Source: CAYSPT01 sp964432985 (lineage in GTDB: Bacteria; Muiribacteriota; CAYSPT01). Taken from it: 60,599 nt of DNA. The notes under the pieces are model-generated. The model saw only the letters and a program-made list of their open reading frames with translations. It was not told where the DNA came from and made no database searches. The stretch is taken from the NCBI GenBank assembly GCA_964432985.1, contig CAYSPT010000032.1, positions 1 through 60,599 of the forward strand, read 5' to 3'. Below are positions 43,906 to 51,204 of this stretch, in pieces; position 1 is the first letter of the stretch, and each line of letters starts with the position of its first letter. The position numbers were made by a program, and so were the translations under genes.

Positions 43906-43942
43906 TAACGTTGAGGAGCAACGTAACGTTGAGGAGCAACGT
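43906..43942 (+). promoter_or_regulatory. Tandem hairpins with AGGAG loops at the hgcA start
   Basis: The 18-bp unit TAACGTTGAGGAGCAACG occurs twice (43906 and 43924). Each folds as ACGTTG-AGGAG-CAACGT, a 6-bp stem with a ribosome-binding-like AGGAG exposed in the loop. The second AGGAG (43932-43936) is 12 bases before the ATG at 43949. If translation started at the GTG at 43898, the repeats would instead be coding (NVEEQR twice), and 18 bp keeps the frame. Confidence 0.75.
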
Positions 43943-43948
43943 AACGCA

Positions 43949-44980
43949 ATGGATGAGCCATACATTACTGGTTGGATTGAATCGGATGTCGGAAAGATCC
44001 CGAGGGTAACCACGGTTTTGTCCGCAGCTGACCGGTGGGGAATGGTTAAATGCCGCCTGACCCTCGGGCGGATGAATTACAGGGTTGCGCCCGGTCTCTA
44101 CGCCGTGGGTGAGCCTTCCAAAGATTCCCCCATGCTGGTCACCGCCAACTACAAGTACAGCTTCGATGTTCTGAGGAAAAACCTGGACGGACTCCATGCC
44201 TGGATCCTGGTGCTTGACACGAAAGGCATCAACGTGTGGTGCGCCGCCGGGAAGGGTACCTTCGGGACCGACGAACTGGTAACACGTGTTGAAGATACCA
44301 ATCTGACCGGGGTAGTGCGTCACCGCCGCCTGATCCTTCCCCAGCTGGGGGCTCCCGGTGTGACGGCCCGCGAGGTCAAGAAACGCTCCGGTTTTTCGGT
44401 TGTCTTCGGGCCGGTCCGCGCTTCTGACATCATGGCGTTTTGGGAAAATGGGATGCAGGCCACGGCGCAGATGCGCACGGTCAGGTTCACGTTTCTGGAC
44501 CGTCTCGTCCTGGTTCCGGCGGAATTCACAGAGTGGCTCAAGTACCTGGTAGCGGTCTGTGTGCTGGTTTTCATCATCGGCCGGCTGCTTCACGGTGCAG
44601 GCTCGATTCATCAGGCCAACGTCAATGGATTTAGATTTATTATGAATATTTTCGCGGCCTACTGTGCCGGGTCTGTGCTGGGACCGCTCTTGCTGCCCTG
44701 GCTTCCCGGACGGAGTTTTTCGGTGAAAGGTTTTGTATCCGGTCTTCTTGTGGGCGCGGGATTGTACTGGGGAGGACACCTGGGCGGCAGCGTCCTGGAA
44801 CAGATGGCCTGGCTTTTTTTGATCTGTTCCGTTTCATCGTTTATCACCATGAACTTTACCGGAGCTTCCACCTACACCTCGTTGTCCGGGGTGATCAAGG
44901 AGATGCGCTACGCCGTACCGCTTCAGCTGGCAGGTGTCCTGGTCGGAGCAGGTTGTTTTCTGGCCGTGGTTTTCTGGTAG
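43949..44980 (+). CDS. hgcA: Mercury-methylating corrinoid protein HgcA
   Basis: HgcA transfers a methyl group from its corrinoid to Hg(II), making methylmercury. The diagnostic cap-helix motif NVWCAAGKGTFGT is intact, with the cobalt-ligand Cys98 (codon at 44240). The corrinoid-binding domain (about 1-200) also has GRMNYRVAPGLYAVG, SPMLVTANYK and LILPQLGAPGV. Five hydrophobic helices follow (about 200-343), the usual HgcA membrane domain. Length from the ATG (343) matches known HgcA proteins. A GTG at 43898 would add 17 residues, mostly repeat. hgcB follows after 65 bp. Methyl donation in vivo is tied to the folate/acetyl-CoA pathway, none of whose genes is in this window. Confidence 0.95.
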   Translation: MDEPYITGWIESDVGKIPRVTTVLSAADRWGMVKCRLTLGRMNYRVAPGLYAVGEPSKDSPMLVTANYKYSFDVLRKNLDGLHAWILVLDTKGINVWCAAGKGTFGTDELVTRVEDTNLTGVVRHRRLILPQLGAPGVTAREVKKRSGFSVVFGPVRASDIMAFWENGMQATAQMRTVRFTFLDRLVLVPAEFTEWLKYLVAVCVLVFIIGRLLHGAGSIHQANVNGFRFIMNIFAAYCAGSVLGPLLLPWLPGRSFSVKGFVSGLLVGAGLYWGGHLGGSVLEQMAWLFLICSVSSFITMNFTGASTYTSLSGVIKEMRYAVPLQLAGVLVGAGCFLAVVFW

Positions 44981-45045
44981 AAACAGGATCTATTTCATAC
45001 GATCGTCCGTTGGCTGGATTATCGTGGGATTATTGAGAGGATAGC

Positions 45046-45363
45046 ATGACTATGAGCCGGCTGCAGTACCTGAAAGACGTGGTCACTCTGGAGATGGATC
45101 CCGGGACCTGCACCGGGTGCGGGATGTGCGTGCAGGTGTGCCCCCACGGCGTATTCGTTCTGCACGACGGCAGGGTGTCCATAGAACACCGGGATTACTG
45201 CATGGAGTGCGGCGCCTGTGCCCGCAACTGCCCCATCGGGGCAATTACTGTTCGCGCCGGTGTTGGCTGCGCCTACGCTATCATTATTGGAGCCATCAAG
45301 GGAACCGAACCGGACTGCAGTTGCTGCTGCGGTGCCGACGACACCGATCCCGGGTGCTGTTGA
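45046..45363 (+). CDS. hgcB: Ferredoxin HgcB, partner of HgcA
   Basis: HgcB reduces the HgcA corrinoid to Co(I) and probably helps deliver Hg(II). It has two [4Fe-4S] motifs, C22-x2-C-x2-C-x3-C32 (TCTGCGMCVQVCP) and C52-x2-C-x2-C-x3-C62 (YCMECGACARNCP). CMECGAC is the recognised HgcB signature. The extra conserved Cys is C75, and the protein ends in a Cys pair (C104-C105), as required in characterised HgcB. A further C91/C93-C95 cluster (DCSCCCG) makes the tail unusually Cys-rich. The ATG is five bases after GAGAGG. A second ATG lies two codons on. Confidence 0.95.
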   Translation: MTMSRLQYLKDVVTLEMDPGTCTGCGMCVQVCPHGVFVLHDGRVSIEHRDYCMECGACARNCPIGAITVRAGVGCAYAIIIGAIKGTEPDCSCCCGADDTDPGCC

Positions 45364-45410
45364 CCGGAATGACGTGTTTTAAGCTGACCCTCAAACAGCA
45401 ACTTTTTAGT

Positions 45411-45424
45411 GTTACAATAGTAAC
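45411..45424. promoter_or_regulatory. Small dyad downstream of hgcB
   Basis: GTTAC-AATA-GTAAC, preceded by TTTTTAG and overlapping a TACAAT. It could be an operator or weak promoter for the small gene that follows. Support is only the symmetry. Confidence 0.3.
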
Positions 45425-45467
45425 GGTTTACTAATACAGGATAAATACTCAGGAGTGGAGTACCTGA

Positions 45468-45701
45468 ATGGCCCGGGCAATTCGAAAATTCATGGCATTC
45501 TGCATCTGTTCAACCGGTGTTTTACTGCCTAACTCTCTGCGCTGTCTTTTCAGTGAGATACTGGGGTGGATCACCCAGTTCATCTACTTCAACTACTACA
45601 CCATCCTTAAATACATCGTTAAAGAACTGAAAAAAGCTGCACGGGACGGCCAGGATGACCCACCGGCGGAGCAGACGGGTACAGATAAAAAGGAAGAATG
45701 A
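45468..45701 (+). CDS. Small hypothetical protein downstream of hgcB
   Basis: A 77-residue protein with a hydrophobic, aromatic N-terminal two thirds (KFMAFCICSTGVLLP, SEILGWITQFIYFNYYTILKYI) and a charged, acidic-basic tail. It may be membrane-associated. The start is supported by AGGAG/GGAG seven bases upstream. I know no family. Its position between hgcB and a PP-loop ATPase and the shared strand suggest one operon. Confidence 0.6.
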   Translation: MARAIRKFMAFCICSTGVLLPNSLRCLFSEILGWITQFIYFNYYTILKYIVKELKKAARDGQDDPPAEQTGTDKKEE

Positions 45702-45735
45702 ATAAGCAAAATAATATCCTGGAAGGAGCAGGCAG

Positions 45736-46605
45736 GTGAAGAAAGACGAAGTGGTGGTTCTTTTTTCGGGCGGGACCGACTCGACGCTCACCGCCGCCCT
45801 GGCGGCTGAGCACAATACACGGGTTCACCTGCTCACCTATCACCGGTTCAGCTTCTTCGACACCGCCAACACCGTCAAGAACTTCAATAAGCTGCAGGAG
45901 AAGTTCGGCGAGGACCGGTTTGACCACCGGATCATGCGTTACGACCGTCTTTTCAAGTATGTCTGCTACGAGCGGTATCTGAGGAACCTGTTTAAGTACG
46001 GTTTTTTACTTCTTTCCACCTGCGGCCTGTGCAAGCTGGCTATGCACGTGCGCACCGCCATGCACTGCCTGGAAAACGGTATAGGGAATGTCTGTGACGG
46101 CGCCAACAAGGGAATGCACCTCTTTCCCGCCCAGATGCCCAGAGTGGTGGACGAGATGAAACAGATGTACGCTTCGGCGGGAATTACCTACTCCACCCCC
46201 GTATTTGATTACGAGGGCCCGCAGAACGTGGAGTTCGCTGACCGGCTCCACATGGAGAAACTCCTTCCCGGCGAAGGGGAAGCTGATGAATCCTATCTTG
46301 AAACCATGAAAAAAACCACCGGCTATCATCTGCACCAGATGGGCCTGATGCCCTCGGAAAACGTCAAGGGGACGAAGATGGACCGGCAGATGCAGCCACG
46401 GTGCTTCCAGTTCATCCTGTCCAACATATTCGTTCACTGGTGGTATCTCTCCAGTCACTCCTACGAAGAGTACGAGCAGGCTGTGTACGATTTCTACCGC
46501 GACAAGATCGATTTCTTCTCCACGTTGCTTTCCCGGTACGCAGAAGAGCTTGAATCGTCCAAGATAAGCCGGCAGAACAAGCTGGCGCGGGTAAGGCAGG
46601 ACTGA
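45736..46605 (+). CDS. PP-loop ATPase of unknown specificity
   Basis: An N-type ATP-pyrophosphatase of 289 residues: VVVLFSGGTDSTLTAALAAEH at the N-terminus, a CxxC in STCGLCKLAMHVRTAMHC, VCDGANKGMHLFPAQMP in the active-site region, and a C-terminal CFQFILSNIFVHWWYLS. It differs clearly from the first PP-loop protein, with no RNA-binding tail. Enzymes of this fold activate a substrate by adenylation before amidation or sulfur insertion, but the substrate is not identifiable. The GTG start follows GGAAGGAG. It lies 34 bp after the small hypothetical gene, in the presumed hgcAB operon. Confidence 0.75.
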   Translation: MKKDEVVVLFSGGTDSTLTAALAAEHNTRVHLLTYHRFSFFDTANTVKNFNKLQEKFGEDRFDHRIMRYDRLFKYVCYERYLRNLFKYGFLLLSTCGLCKLAMHVRTAMHCLENGIGNVCDGANKGMHLFPAQMPRVVDEMKQMYASAGITYSTPVFDYEGPQNVEFADRLHMEKLLPGEGEADESYLETMKKTTGYHLHQMGLMPSENVKGTKMDRQMQPRCFQFILSNIFVHWWYLSSHSYEEYEQAVYDFYRDKIDFFSTLLSRYAEELESSKISRQNKLARVRQD

Positions 46606-46612
46606 CCGGATT

Positions 46613-46990
46613 ATGTTCGAGACAGGATGCTGCGGAGCCGATTTCAACACCGACCGGACTACCTTCCTGGGATTACTGACCCTGGCGGTCCCTCTCCTGG
46701 CCGTCTCCAGCATCGTTCTGCTGCTCCTGCTGCCGATGTACGTGTTCGGAGCGAAGGGCAGAACACTGGTATCGCGTCTGACGGTAATTCCGAAATCCAT
46801 CCTCACGTTGATCCAGGGCAATCCTCTGGCCCCCCGGTTACGCTGCAAGCTTTCTGGTGCGTTCTTTTCGGCTTCTCCCCGATTTTCAGGATTCGTTTAC
46901 CGGTATTTCAACCTGGCATTTCTTTTGATTATCTGGTTGAGCTTTGTTTTGATTGCTGCGAGTATAATCTGGTGGCCGGTATGGCTATAA
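46613..46990 (+). CDS. Small membrane protein with N-terminal Cys pair
   Basis: A 125-residue protein with MFETGCCGAD at the start, a long hydrophobic segment (about 18-48), a basic central loop and a second membrane segment at the end (LAFLLIIWLSFVLIAASIIWW). The adjacent cysteines could bind metal or form a redox pair, echoing the CC motifs of HgcB. It starts 7 bp after the PP-loop gene, so it is co-transcribed with it. Family unknown. A palindromic repeat begins right after the stop. Confidence 0.6.
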   Translation: MFETGCCGADFNTDRTTFLGLLTLAVPLLAVSSIVLLLLLPMYVFGAKGRTLVSRLTVIPKSILTLIQGNPLAPRLRCKLSGAFFSASPRFSGFVYRYFNLAFLLIIWLSFVLIAASIIWWPVWL

Positions 46991-46991
46991 A

Positions 46992-47166
46992 CCCGAATAA
47001 TTCACAAACTCTTCTGCTGCGGCTCATAAATGACCACACCTACTTCGTTGCGCTTGAAAAATGTACTTATCGTACCTATGGGTACGACTCCGTGCATTTT
47101 CCTGCACGCGCCTCGTATCTGCGGCCATTTACATCACCTCGCTACGAACATTCGTGAATTATTCGG
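46992..47166. repeat. MITE-like 175-bp imperfect palindrome, full copy
   Basis: The outer arms CCGAATAATTCAC (46993-47005) and GTGAATTATTCGG (47154-47166) are perfect. The inner arms pair imperfectly all the way to a central stem TCGTACC-TATG-GGTACGA (47070-47087), so the whole element is one long hairpin. The outer 34 bp on the left and 27 bp on the right match the short copy at 31482-31542. No transposase is in the window. It may act as a mobile miniature element, a terminator for the upstream operon, or a structured RNA. Confidence 0.8.
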
Positions 47167-47218
47167 ATAAAATGGATATAATGGTTTGCCAACAACTGAA
47201 AAAAGGAAACGTGAAGAC

Positions 47219-48439
47219 ATGACCACCTTCGATCCTGAAGCGATCAGGAAAGATTTCCCATGCCTCGATCAGATGATCAAGGGCAAGTCCCCGGTGTACT
47301 TCGATAATGCCTGCATGACCCTCAAACCCAGGCAGGTGGTGGAGGCGATGAACGAGTACTACTACCGCCACCCGGGCTGCCACAACCGCTCGGTACACGC
47401 CTTCGGGGAGATGACCACCGCCAGGTACACCCGGGCACGAAAGAAAGTGGCTGACTTTCTCAACGCCCACTCCCCGGAGCAGATTGTTTTTACCCGCAAC
47501 ACCACCGAGGGGATCAACCTGGTGGCCCGCTCGTTTCCGTTCAAAACAGGCAACGTAATCCTGACCACGGACATGGAGCACAACTCCAACCTGCTGCCAT
47601 GGCAGTCGCTGGTGCGGGAAAAGGGCGTGGTCCACGATCTGCTGCCCTTGAATGGGGATTTCTCATTCGATTTCGACGGATTCAAGCAGAAACTGCAGCG
47701 GGGAGTTACCCTGGTCAGCCTGTTTCACACATCCCATGTGACCGGGCACTCTCTTCCGGTGGATGAGATCGTAAGAGAAGCCCACGCCCATGACGCCCTG
47801 GTGCTGCTTGACTGCGCCCAGAGCGCCTCCCATATACCCCTCGACGTGCGGAAGCTCGATCCCGATTTCGTGGTTTTCTCTTTCCACAAGATGCTGGGTC
47901 CCACGGGGATGGGTGCCCTCTACGTCAAGCAGGCGTTGATAGAAAAGCTGGCGCCGTTCCTGGTAGGAGGGGAGACCATCACTGATGCCGACTACCACAC
48001 CTGTGTGTTTTCCCCGTTTCCCGAGCGCTTCGAAGCGGGGCTGCAAAACTATGCCGGGGTCATGGGAGCCGAGGCGGCCCTGGAGTACCTGGAAACGTGT
48101 GGCCTACCGGCCATCCACGAGCATCAGGTGTTGCTCAACAAAGTTATTTCCGAAGGGATTGCCCAGCTGCCCAGGATACGGATTATCGGCCCTCGGGATC
48201 CGCACAGCCGGGGGGGAATCGTCAACTTTCTCGTAGAGGGAATGGATTCGGGGGAGCTGTCCATCATCCTCAACCAGACCGGCGCCATCATGACCAGAAG
48301 CGGGATACATTGCTGCCATTCCTGGTACCGAAAAGAGGATCTTCCTCCGAGCCTGCGGGCATCGGTACACCTCTACAATACGCCGGCCGAGGCGGAGTTG
48401 TTCGTCCAGACGATCAAGGACATCGCCAGCTACTTTTAG
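47219..48439 (+). CDS. Cysteine desulfurase (SufS/CsdA type)
   Basis: A PLP enzyme of 406 residues releasing sulfane sulfur from cysteine. It has YFDNACMTLKPRQVVEAMNEYY, FTRNTTEGINLVA, TTDMEHNSNLLPW, LLDCAQSASHIPLD and the PLP-lysine phrase FVVFSFHKMLGPTGMGALY. The catalytic-cysteine loop reads SGIHCCHSWY, where SufS enzymes have one Cys followed by Ala, so two adjacent Cys are available. It could provide sulfur to the PP-loop and ThiF-like enzymes upstream. The ATG at 47219 is best. An in-frame TTG at 47186 has no ribosome site. Confidence 0.88.
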   Translation: MTTFDPEAIRKDFPCLDQMIKGKSPVYFDNACMTLKPRQVVEAMNEYYYRHPGCHNRSVHAFGEMTTARYTRARKKVADFLNAHSPEQIVFTRNTTEGINLVARSFPFKTGNVILTTDMEHNSNLLPWQSLVREKGVVHDLLPLNGDFSFDFDGFKQKLQRGVTLVSLFHTSHVTGHSLPVDEIVREAHAHDALVLLDCAQSASHIPLDVRKLDPDFVVFSFHKMLGPTGMGALYVKQALIEKLAPFLVGGETITDADYHTCVFSPFPERFEAGLQNYAGVMGAEAALEYLETCGLPAIHEHQVLLNKVISEGIAQLPRIRIIGPRDPHSRGGIVNFLVEGMDSGELSIILNQTGAIMTRSGIHCCHSWYRKEDLPPSLRASVHLYNTPAEAELFVQTIKDIASYF

Positions 48440-48556
48440 CTCAAATTGTAAACAAAAACCCATACACATGTGATCCAAAGTTTTTTTCATGCCTGTAATC
48501 CGCATGAGGCTTTGCTTTTCAGTAAACTGGGCAATTTGTCAGGAAAATTTTCTTGT

Positions 48557-48585
48557 TTGACATGGGAACAATGGATATGTAGTAT
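48557..48585 (+). promoter_or_regulatory. Strong sigma70-like promoter of the Fur-family regulator
   Basis: TTGACA (48557-48562), a 17-base spacer and TAGTAT (48580-48585). The expected transcript start, near 48591, lies at the edge of the tandem operators. Confidence 0.75.
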
Positions 48586-48593
48586 GCGTTTGT

Positions 48594-48631
48594 TAGGAAT
48601 AGTTCCTGAAAATGGGCAGGAATGATTCCTA
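48594..48631. promoter_or_regulatory. Tandem Fur-family operators (7-1-7 dyads)
   Basis: TAGGAAT-A-GTTCCTG (48594-48608) and CAGGAAT-G-ATTCCTA (48617-48631) are two 7-1-7 inverted repeats, with centres 23 bp apart. Together they form a larger dyad (GTTAGGAAT...ATTCCTAAC). The 7-1-7 layout is characteristic of Fur/PerR/Zur-type sites, and the place just after the promoter indicates autorepression. Confidence 0.75.
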
Positions 48632-48669
48632 ACTGAAGGAGATGAATCCCCCTGCAAAAAAAACTCCGA

Positions 48670-49050
48670 ATGACCCGACAAAGAGAGATAATTCTCGATG
48701 AATTGCAGCGGGTGAATACACATCCCACTGCCTATGAGATCTTTGAGATGGTCAAGCACAAACTGCCCCGGATAAGTCTGGGTACCGTGTACCGGAACCT
48801 GGAGGTCCTGTCAGAAGCGGGACTCATCCGGACCATGACCGTGGGCAAGGCTCCCAGGCGGTTTGACGGGATGGCTGATTCGCATTATCACCTGGTCTGT
48901 GTTCGGTGCGGCCAGGTGGAAGACGTGGGGCAGGGGATGGTCGCCATAAAGGAGAACGGTCTTGAGAAGAAAAGCGGTTACCGGCTGATCGGGCACCGGC
49001 TCAAGTTTTTAGGTTTGTGTCCACATTGCAAGGAGAAACAGAATGGTTGA
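48670..49050 (+). CDS. Fur-family transcriptional regulator (PerR/Fur type)
   Basis: A winged-helix metalloregulator with THPTAYEIFEMVKHKLPRISLGTVYRNLEVLSEAGLI (DNA-binding domain), ADSHYHLVCVRCGQVEDV (metal-binding HYH with a CxxC) and a closing LCPHC (second CxxC, structural zinc). The N-terminus reads MTRQREIILDEL from the ATG at 48670, which has no ribosome site. An in-frame CTG at 48652, ten bases after AGGAG, would add LQKKLR and give a more usual family N-terminus. Peroxide, iron or zinc sensing cannot be separated by sight, but the oxygen-defence genes downstream favour PerR-like control. Confidence 0.9.
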   Translation: MTRQREIILDELQRVNTHPTAYEIFEMVKHKLPRISLGTVYRNLEVLSEAGLIRTMTVGKAPRRFDGMADSHYHLVCVRCGQVEDVGQGMVAIKENGLEKKSGYRLIGHRLKFLGLCPHCKEKQNG

Positions 49051-50410
49051 AATGTCACTTGTTGTACTTAAGGAGTTCTGGTCGGTACTGTGCGAGATGT
49101 CGCCGTACCTCCTCTTTGGATTCCTGGTCGCGGGCCTGCTGTCGGTGATGGTTAAACAGCAAACCGTGGAGCGCCACCTGGGCGACAAGACGTTGTGGTC
49201 GGTAGCCAAGGCAGCCCTGTTGGGGGCGCCGTTACCCCTGTGTTCCTGCGGTGTCATCCCGGTGGCCGCCTCGCTTCGGCAGCACGGAGCCAGCCGGGGA
49301 GCCACCGCTTCGTTTCTGCTGGCTACTCCCCAGACCAGTGTGGACAGCATCATGGTCACCTTTAGCCTCCTGGGACCGGTTTTCGCTATCTTCCGCCCCG
49401 TGGCGGCGCTTCTGAGCGCCATGGTGGGCGGTGCGGTTATCCTGTATATCGAGCATGAGAAGGTTGACGAAACGAAAGAAGAGTCAATGCCTGTCTGCAC
49501 GGCGCCGTGCTGCGCCGGGGACAGCCAGCGGGGCAAACTTTACCAGGCATTGCACTACGGGTTCGTGACCCTGGCGGGGGACATCGGCCGGGCGCTGTTG
49601 ATCGGACTATTCATCGCCGGCATCATCGCGGCATTCATTCCCGATAATTTTTTCTCGGGCATGATGGGTACCGGTTTTGTTTCCAAGCTGGTGATGATGC
49701 TGATTGGACTACCGGTCTACGTCTGCGCCACTGCGTCGGTGCCGGTGGCGGCAGCCCTTATTTTCAAAGGGATTTCACCGGGTGCCGCCCTGGTGTTCCT
49801 CATGACGGGGCCGGCCACCAATGCTGCGGCGTTCACCACGGTCTGGAAGATCATGGGCAAGAAAACCGCCCTGGTGTACATGACGACGGTAGCGGTCATT
49901 GCCCTGATCTCGGGAACCATTCTGGATCACCTGTACACCGCCCGGGGAGTTGCAGCTGCTCCCGGTATGGGCTGGATGCTTCCAGAATGGGCGAAAATCG
50001 CCTCGGCGGTCATCCTGCTGGCGGTACTTGGTGCGACAATGTTTCGCTTCGGGAAAAAGACCCCCGCAGCAGGTGAGAAAGATAGTGATGCAACGGACAG
50101 TATACGTGAAATGATAACCAGGGCAACGCTGCTGGTCTCCGGTATGACCTGCAGCCATTGCACCGCGGCGGTTACGCGGGCCTTACGGGAGCAGCGGGAT
50201 GTTTCCGGTGTGTCGGTTGATTTGAAATCGGGCGAAGCGGTTATCAGCGGAAGAGGGTTTGAGATATCTGATCTGACCAGCGCTGTTGAAGAGCTTGGTT
50301 ATTCGGTTAAGGTCAAAGAGGTTTCCGCCGGAGTGAATGAACAGGTTTCGGACTGCTGCTCTGGTTCTCCTCCGGGCGGGAAATGCTCAGACGCATGTTG
50401 TGGTGAATGA
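49043..50410 (+). CDS. ArsP_1/SO_0444-type permease with C-terminal HMA domain
   Basis: A metal-efflux permease of 455 residues with eight to ten membrane helices. The family signature is PLCSCGVIPVAASLRQHGAS and FLLATPQTSVDS. A cytoplasmic Cys-containing loop (CTAPCCAGD) lies mid-chain. A fused HMA metal-chaperone domain follows (about 365-430, LVSGMTCSHCTAAV, with the CxxC), then a Cys-rich end (DCCSG...CSDACCGE). Members are linked to Cu/Zn or As export, and the substrate here is undetermined. The ATG overlaps the end of the regulator gene by 8 bp, so the two are coupled. Confidence 0.87.
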   Translation: MVEMSLVVLKEFWSVLCEMSPYLLFGFLVAGLLSVMVKQQTVERHLGDKTLWSVAKAALLGAPLPLCSCGVIPVAASLRQHGASRGATASFLLATPQTSVDSIMVTFSLLGPVFAIFRPVAALLSAMVGGAVILYIEHEKVDETKEESMPVCTAPCCAGDSQRGKLYQALHYGFVTLAGDIGRALLIGLFIAGIIAAFIPDNFFSGMMGTGFVSKLVMMLIGLPVYVCATASVPVAAALIFKGISPGAALVFLMTGPATNAAAFTTVWKIMGKKTALVYMTTVAVIALISGTILDHLYTARGVAAAPGMGWMLPEWAKIASAVILLAVLGATMFRFGKKTPAAGEKDSDATDSIREMITRATLLVSGMTCSHCTAAVTRALREQRDVSGVSVDLKSGEAVISGRGFEISDLTSAVEELGYSVKVKEVSAGVNEQVSDCCSGSPPGGKCSDACCGE

Positions 50411-50434
50411 TTAACTCGTTTAAGCAGTGGTAAT

Positions 50435-50449
50435 CCCCGGTCGCCGGGG
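50435..50449. terminator. Short GC hairpin between permease and rubrerythrin genes
   Basis: CCCCGG-TCG-CCGGGG, followed by ACAAACAAAAA rather than a T run. It is a weak terminator, an attenuator or an RNA-stability element. Confidence 0.4.
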
Positions 50450-50489
50450 ACAAACAAAAACTGATAACAAGAAAGGGAGGCACAGTACG

Positions 50490-51062
50490 ATGGAGTTGAA
50501 GGGGACACAGACAGAAATTAACATTCTGACGGCGTTTGCCGGTGAATCGCAGGCCCGGAACCGGTACACTTTCTTCTCGAGCAAAGCACGCAAGGAAGGG
50601 TACCGTCAGGTAGCGGAAGTTTACGAAGAGACTGGCAACCAGGAGCGGGAGCACGCCAAGCGGCTTTTCAAACTCCTCAAAGGCGGAGATGTCGAGGTAA
50701 CCGCTGCTTTTCCGGCCGGGATCATCGGGGCTACGACGGACAACCTGAAAGCGTCCGCCGGCGGTGAGAACCACGAGTGGACCGAGATGTATCCCTCGTT
50801 TGCCAAAACCGCGCGCGAAGAAGGATTCGATAGTATAGCCGAAATATTCGAGGCCATCGCCGTGGCGGAAAAACAGCACGAGAAACGGTTCAACGATCTG
50901 CGGGCCAACATCGAGGCCGGACGGGTTTTCAAGCGGGACCAGCCGGTTAAGTGGCGCTGCATCAACTGCGGTTACGTTTCCGAGGGTTCCGAGGCGCCCG
51001 AGTGCTGCCCGGCGTGCGCTCACCGTCAGGCCCACTTCGAGCTGTTGGGTGAGAACTGGTAA
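50490..51062 (+). CDS. rbr: Rubrerythrin
   Basis: A peroxide-reducing non-heme di-iron protein of 190 residues. The four-helix domain has iron-binding Glu residues in FAGESQARNRY, YEETGNQEREHAKRLF, ENHEWTEMYP and EAIAVAEKQHEKRF. The C-terminal rubredoxin centre has two Cys pairs (WRCINCGY and CCPAC). GGGAGG nine bases upstream fixes the ATG. It is part of the oxygen-defence run and probably takes electrons from the rubredoxin-type proteins encoded downstream. Confidence 0.95.
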   Translation: MELKGTQTEINILTAFAGESQARNRYTFFSSKARKEGYRQVAEVYEETGNQEREHAKRLFKLLKGGDVEVTAAFPAGIIGATTDNLKASAGGENHEWTEMYPSFAKTAREEGFDSIAEIFEAIAVAEKQHEKRFNDLRANIEAGRVFKRDQPVKWRCINCGYVSEGSEAPECCPACAHRQAHFELLGENW

Positions 51063-51076
51063 TTCAATAAAACTTT

Positions 51077-51169
51077 TACAATTACATCATTAACTAATGA
51101 CTGGATTGTATTAGAGAAAATAATGTATAAAAAGTTTGTCAATTTACATTATTATGTGCCAGTTATAAT
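51077..51169 (+). promoter_or_regulatory. AT-rich promoter region of the desulfoferrodoxin operon with dyads
   Basis: A nested dyad (TACAAT...ATTGTA, inner TCATTA-AC-TAATGA, 51077-51110) is followed by AATAATGTA (51119-51127) and TACATTATT (51145-51153). A likely -10, TATAAT, lies at 51164-51169, with TTTACA 15 bases or TTGTCA 22 bases upstream. Neither spacing is ideal, so regulated activation is plausible. The dyads do not match the AGGAAT operators. Confidence 0.5.
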
Positions 51170-51204
51170 AAGAGCGAAAGCGTAAGTGAAAGGAGAGGCA
51201 ACCA

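Noticed and set aside
43898..43948. Definite assignment of the hgcA start to GTG 43898
   Set aside because: It adds a 17-residue repeat-rich extension not expected for HgcA and has a poor ribosome site. It is kept only as an alternative.
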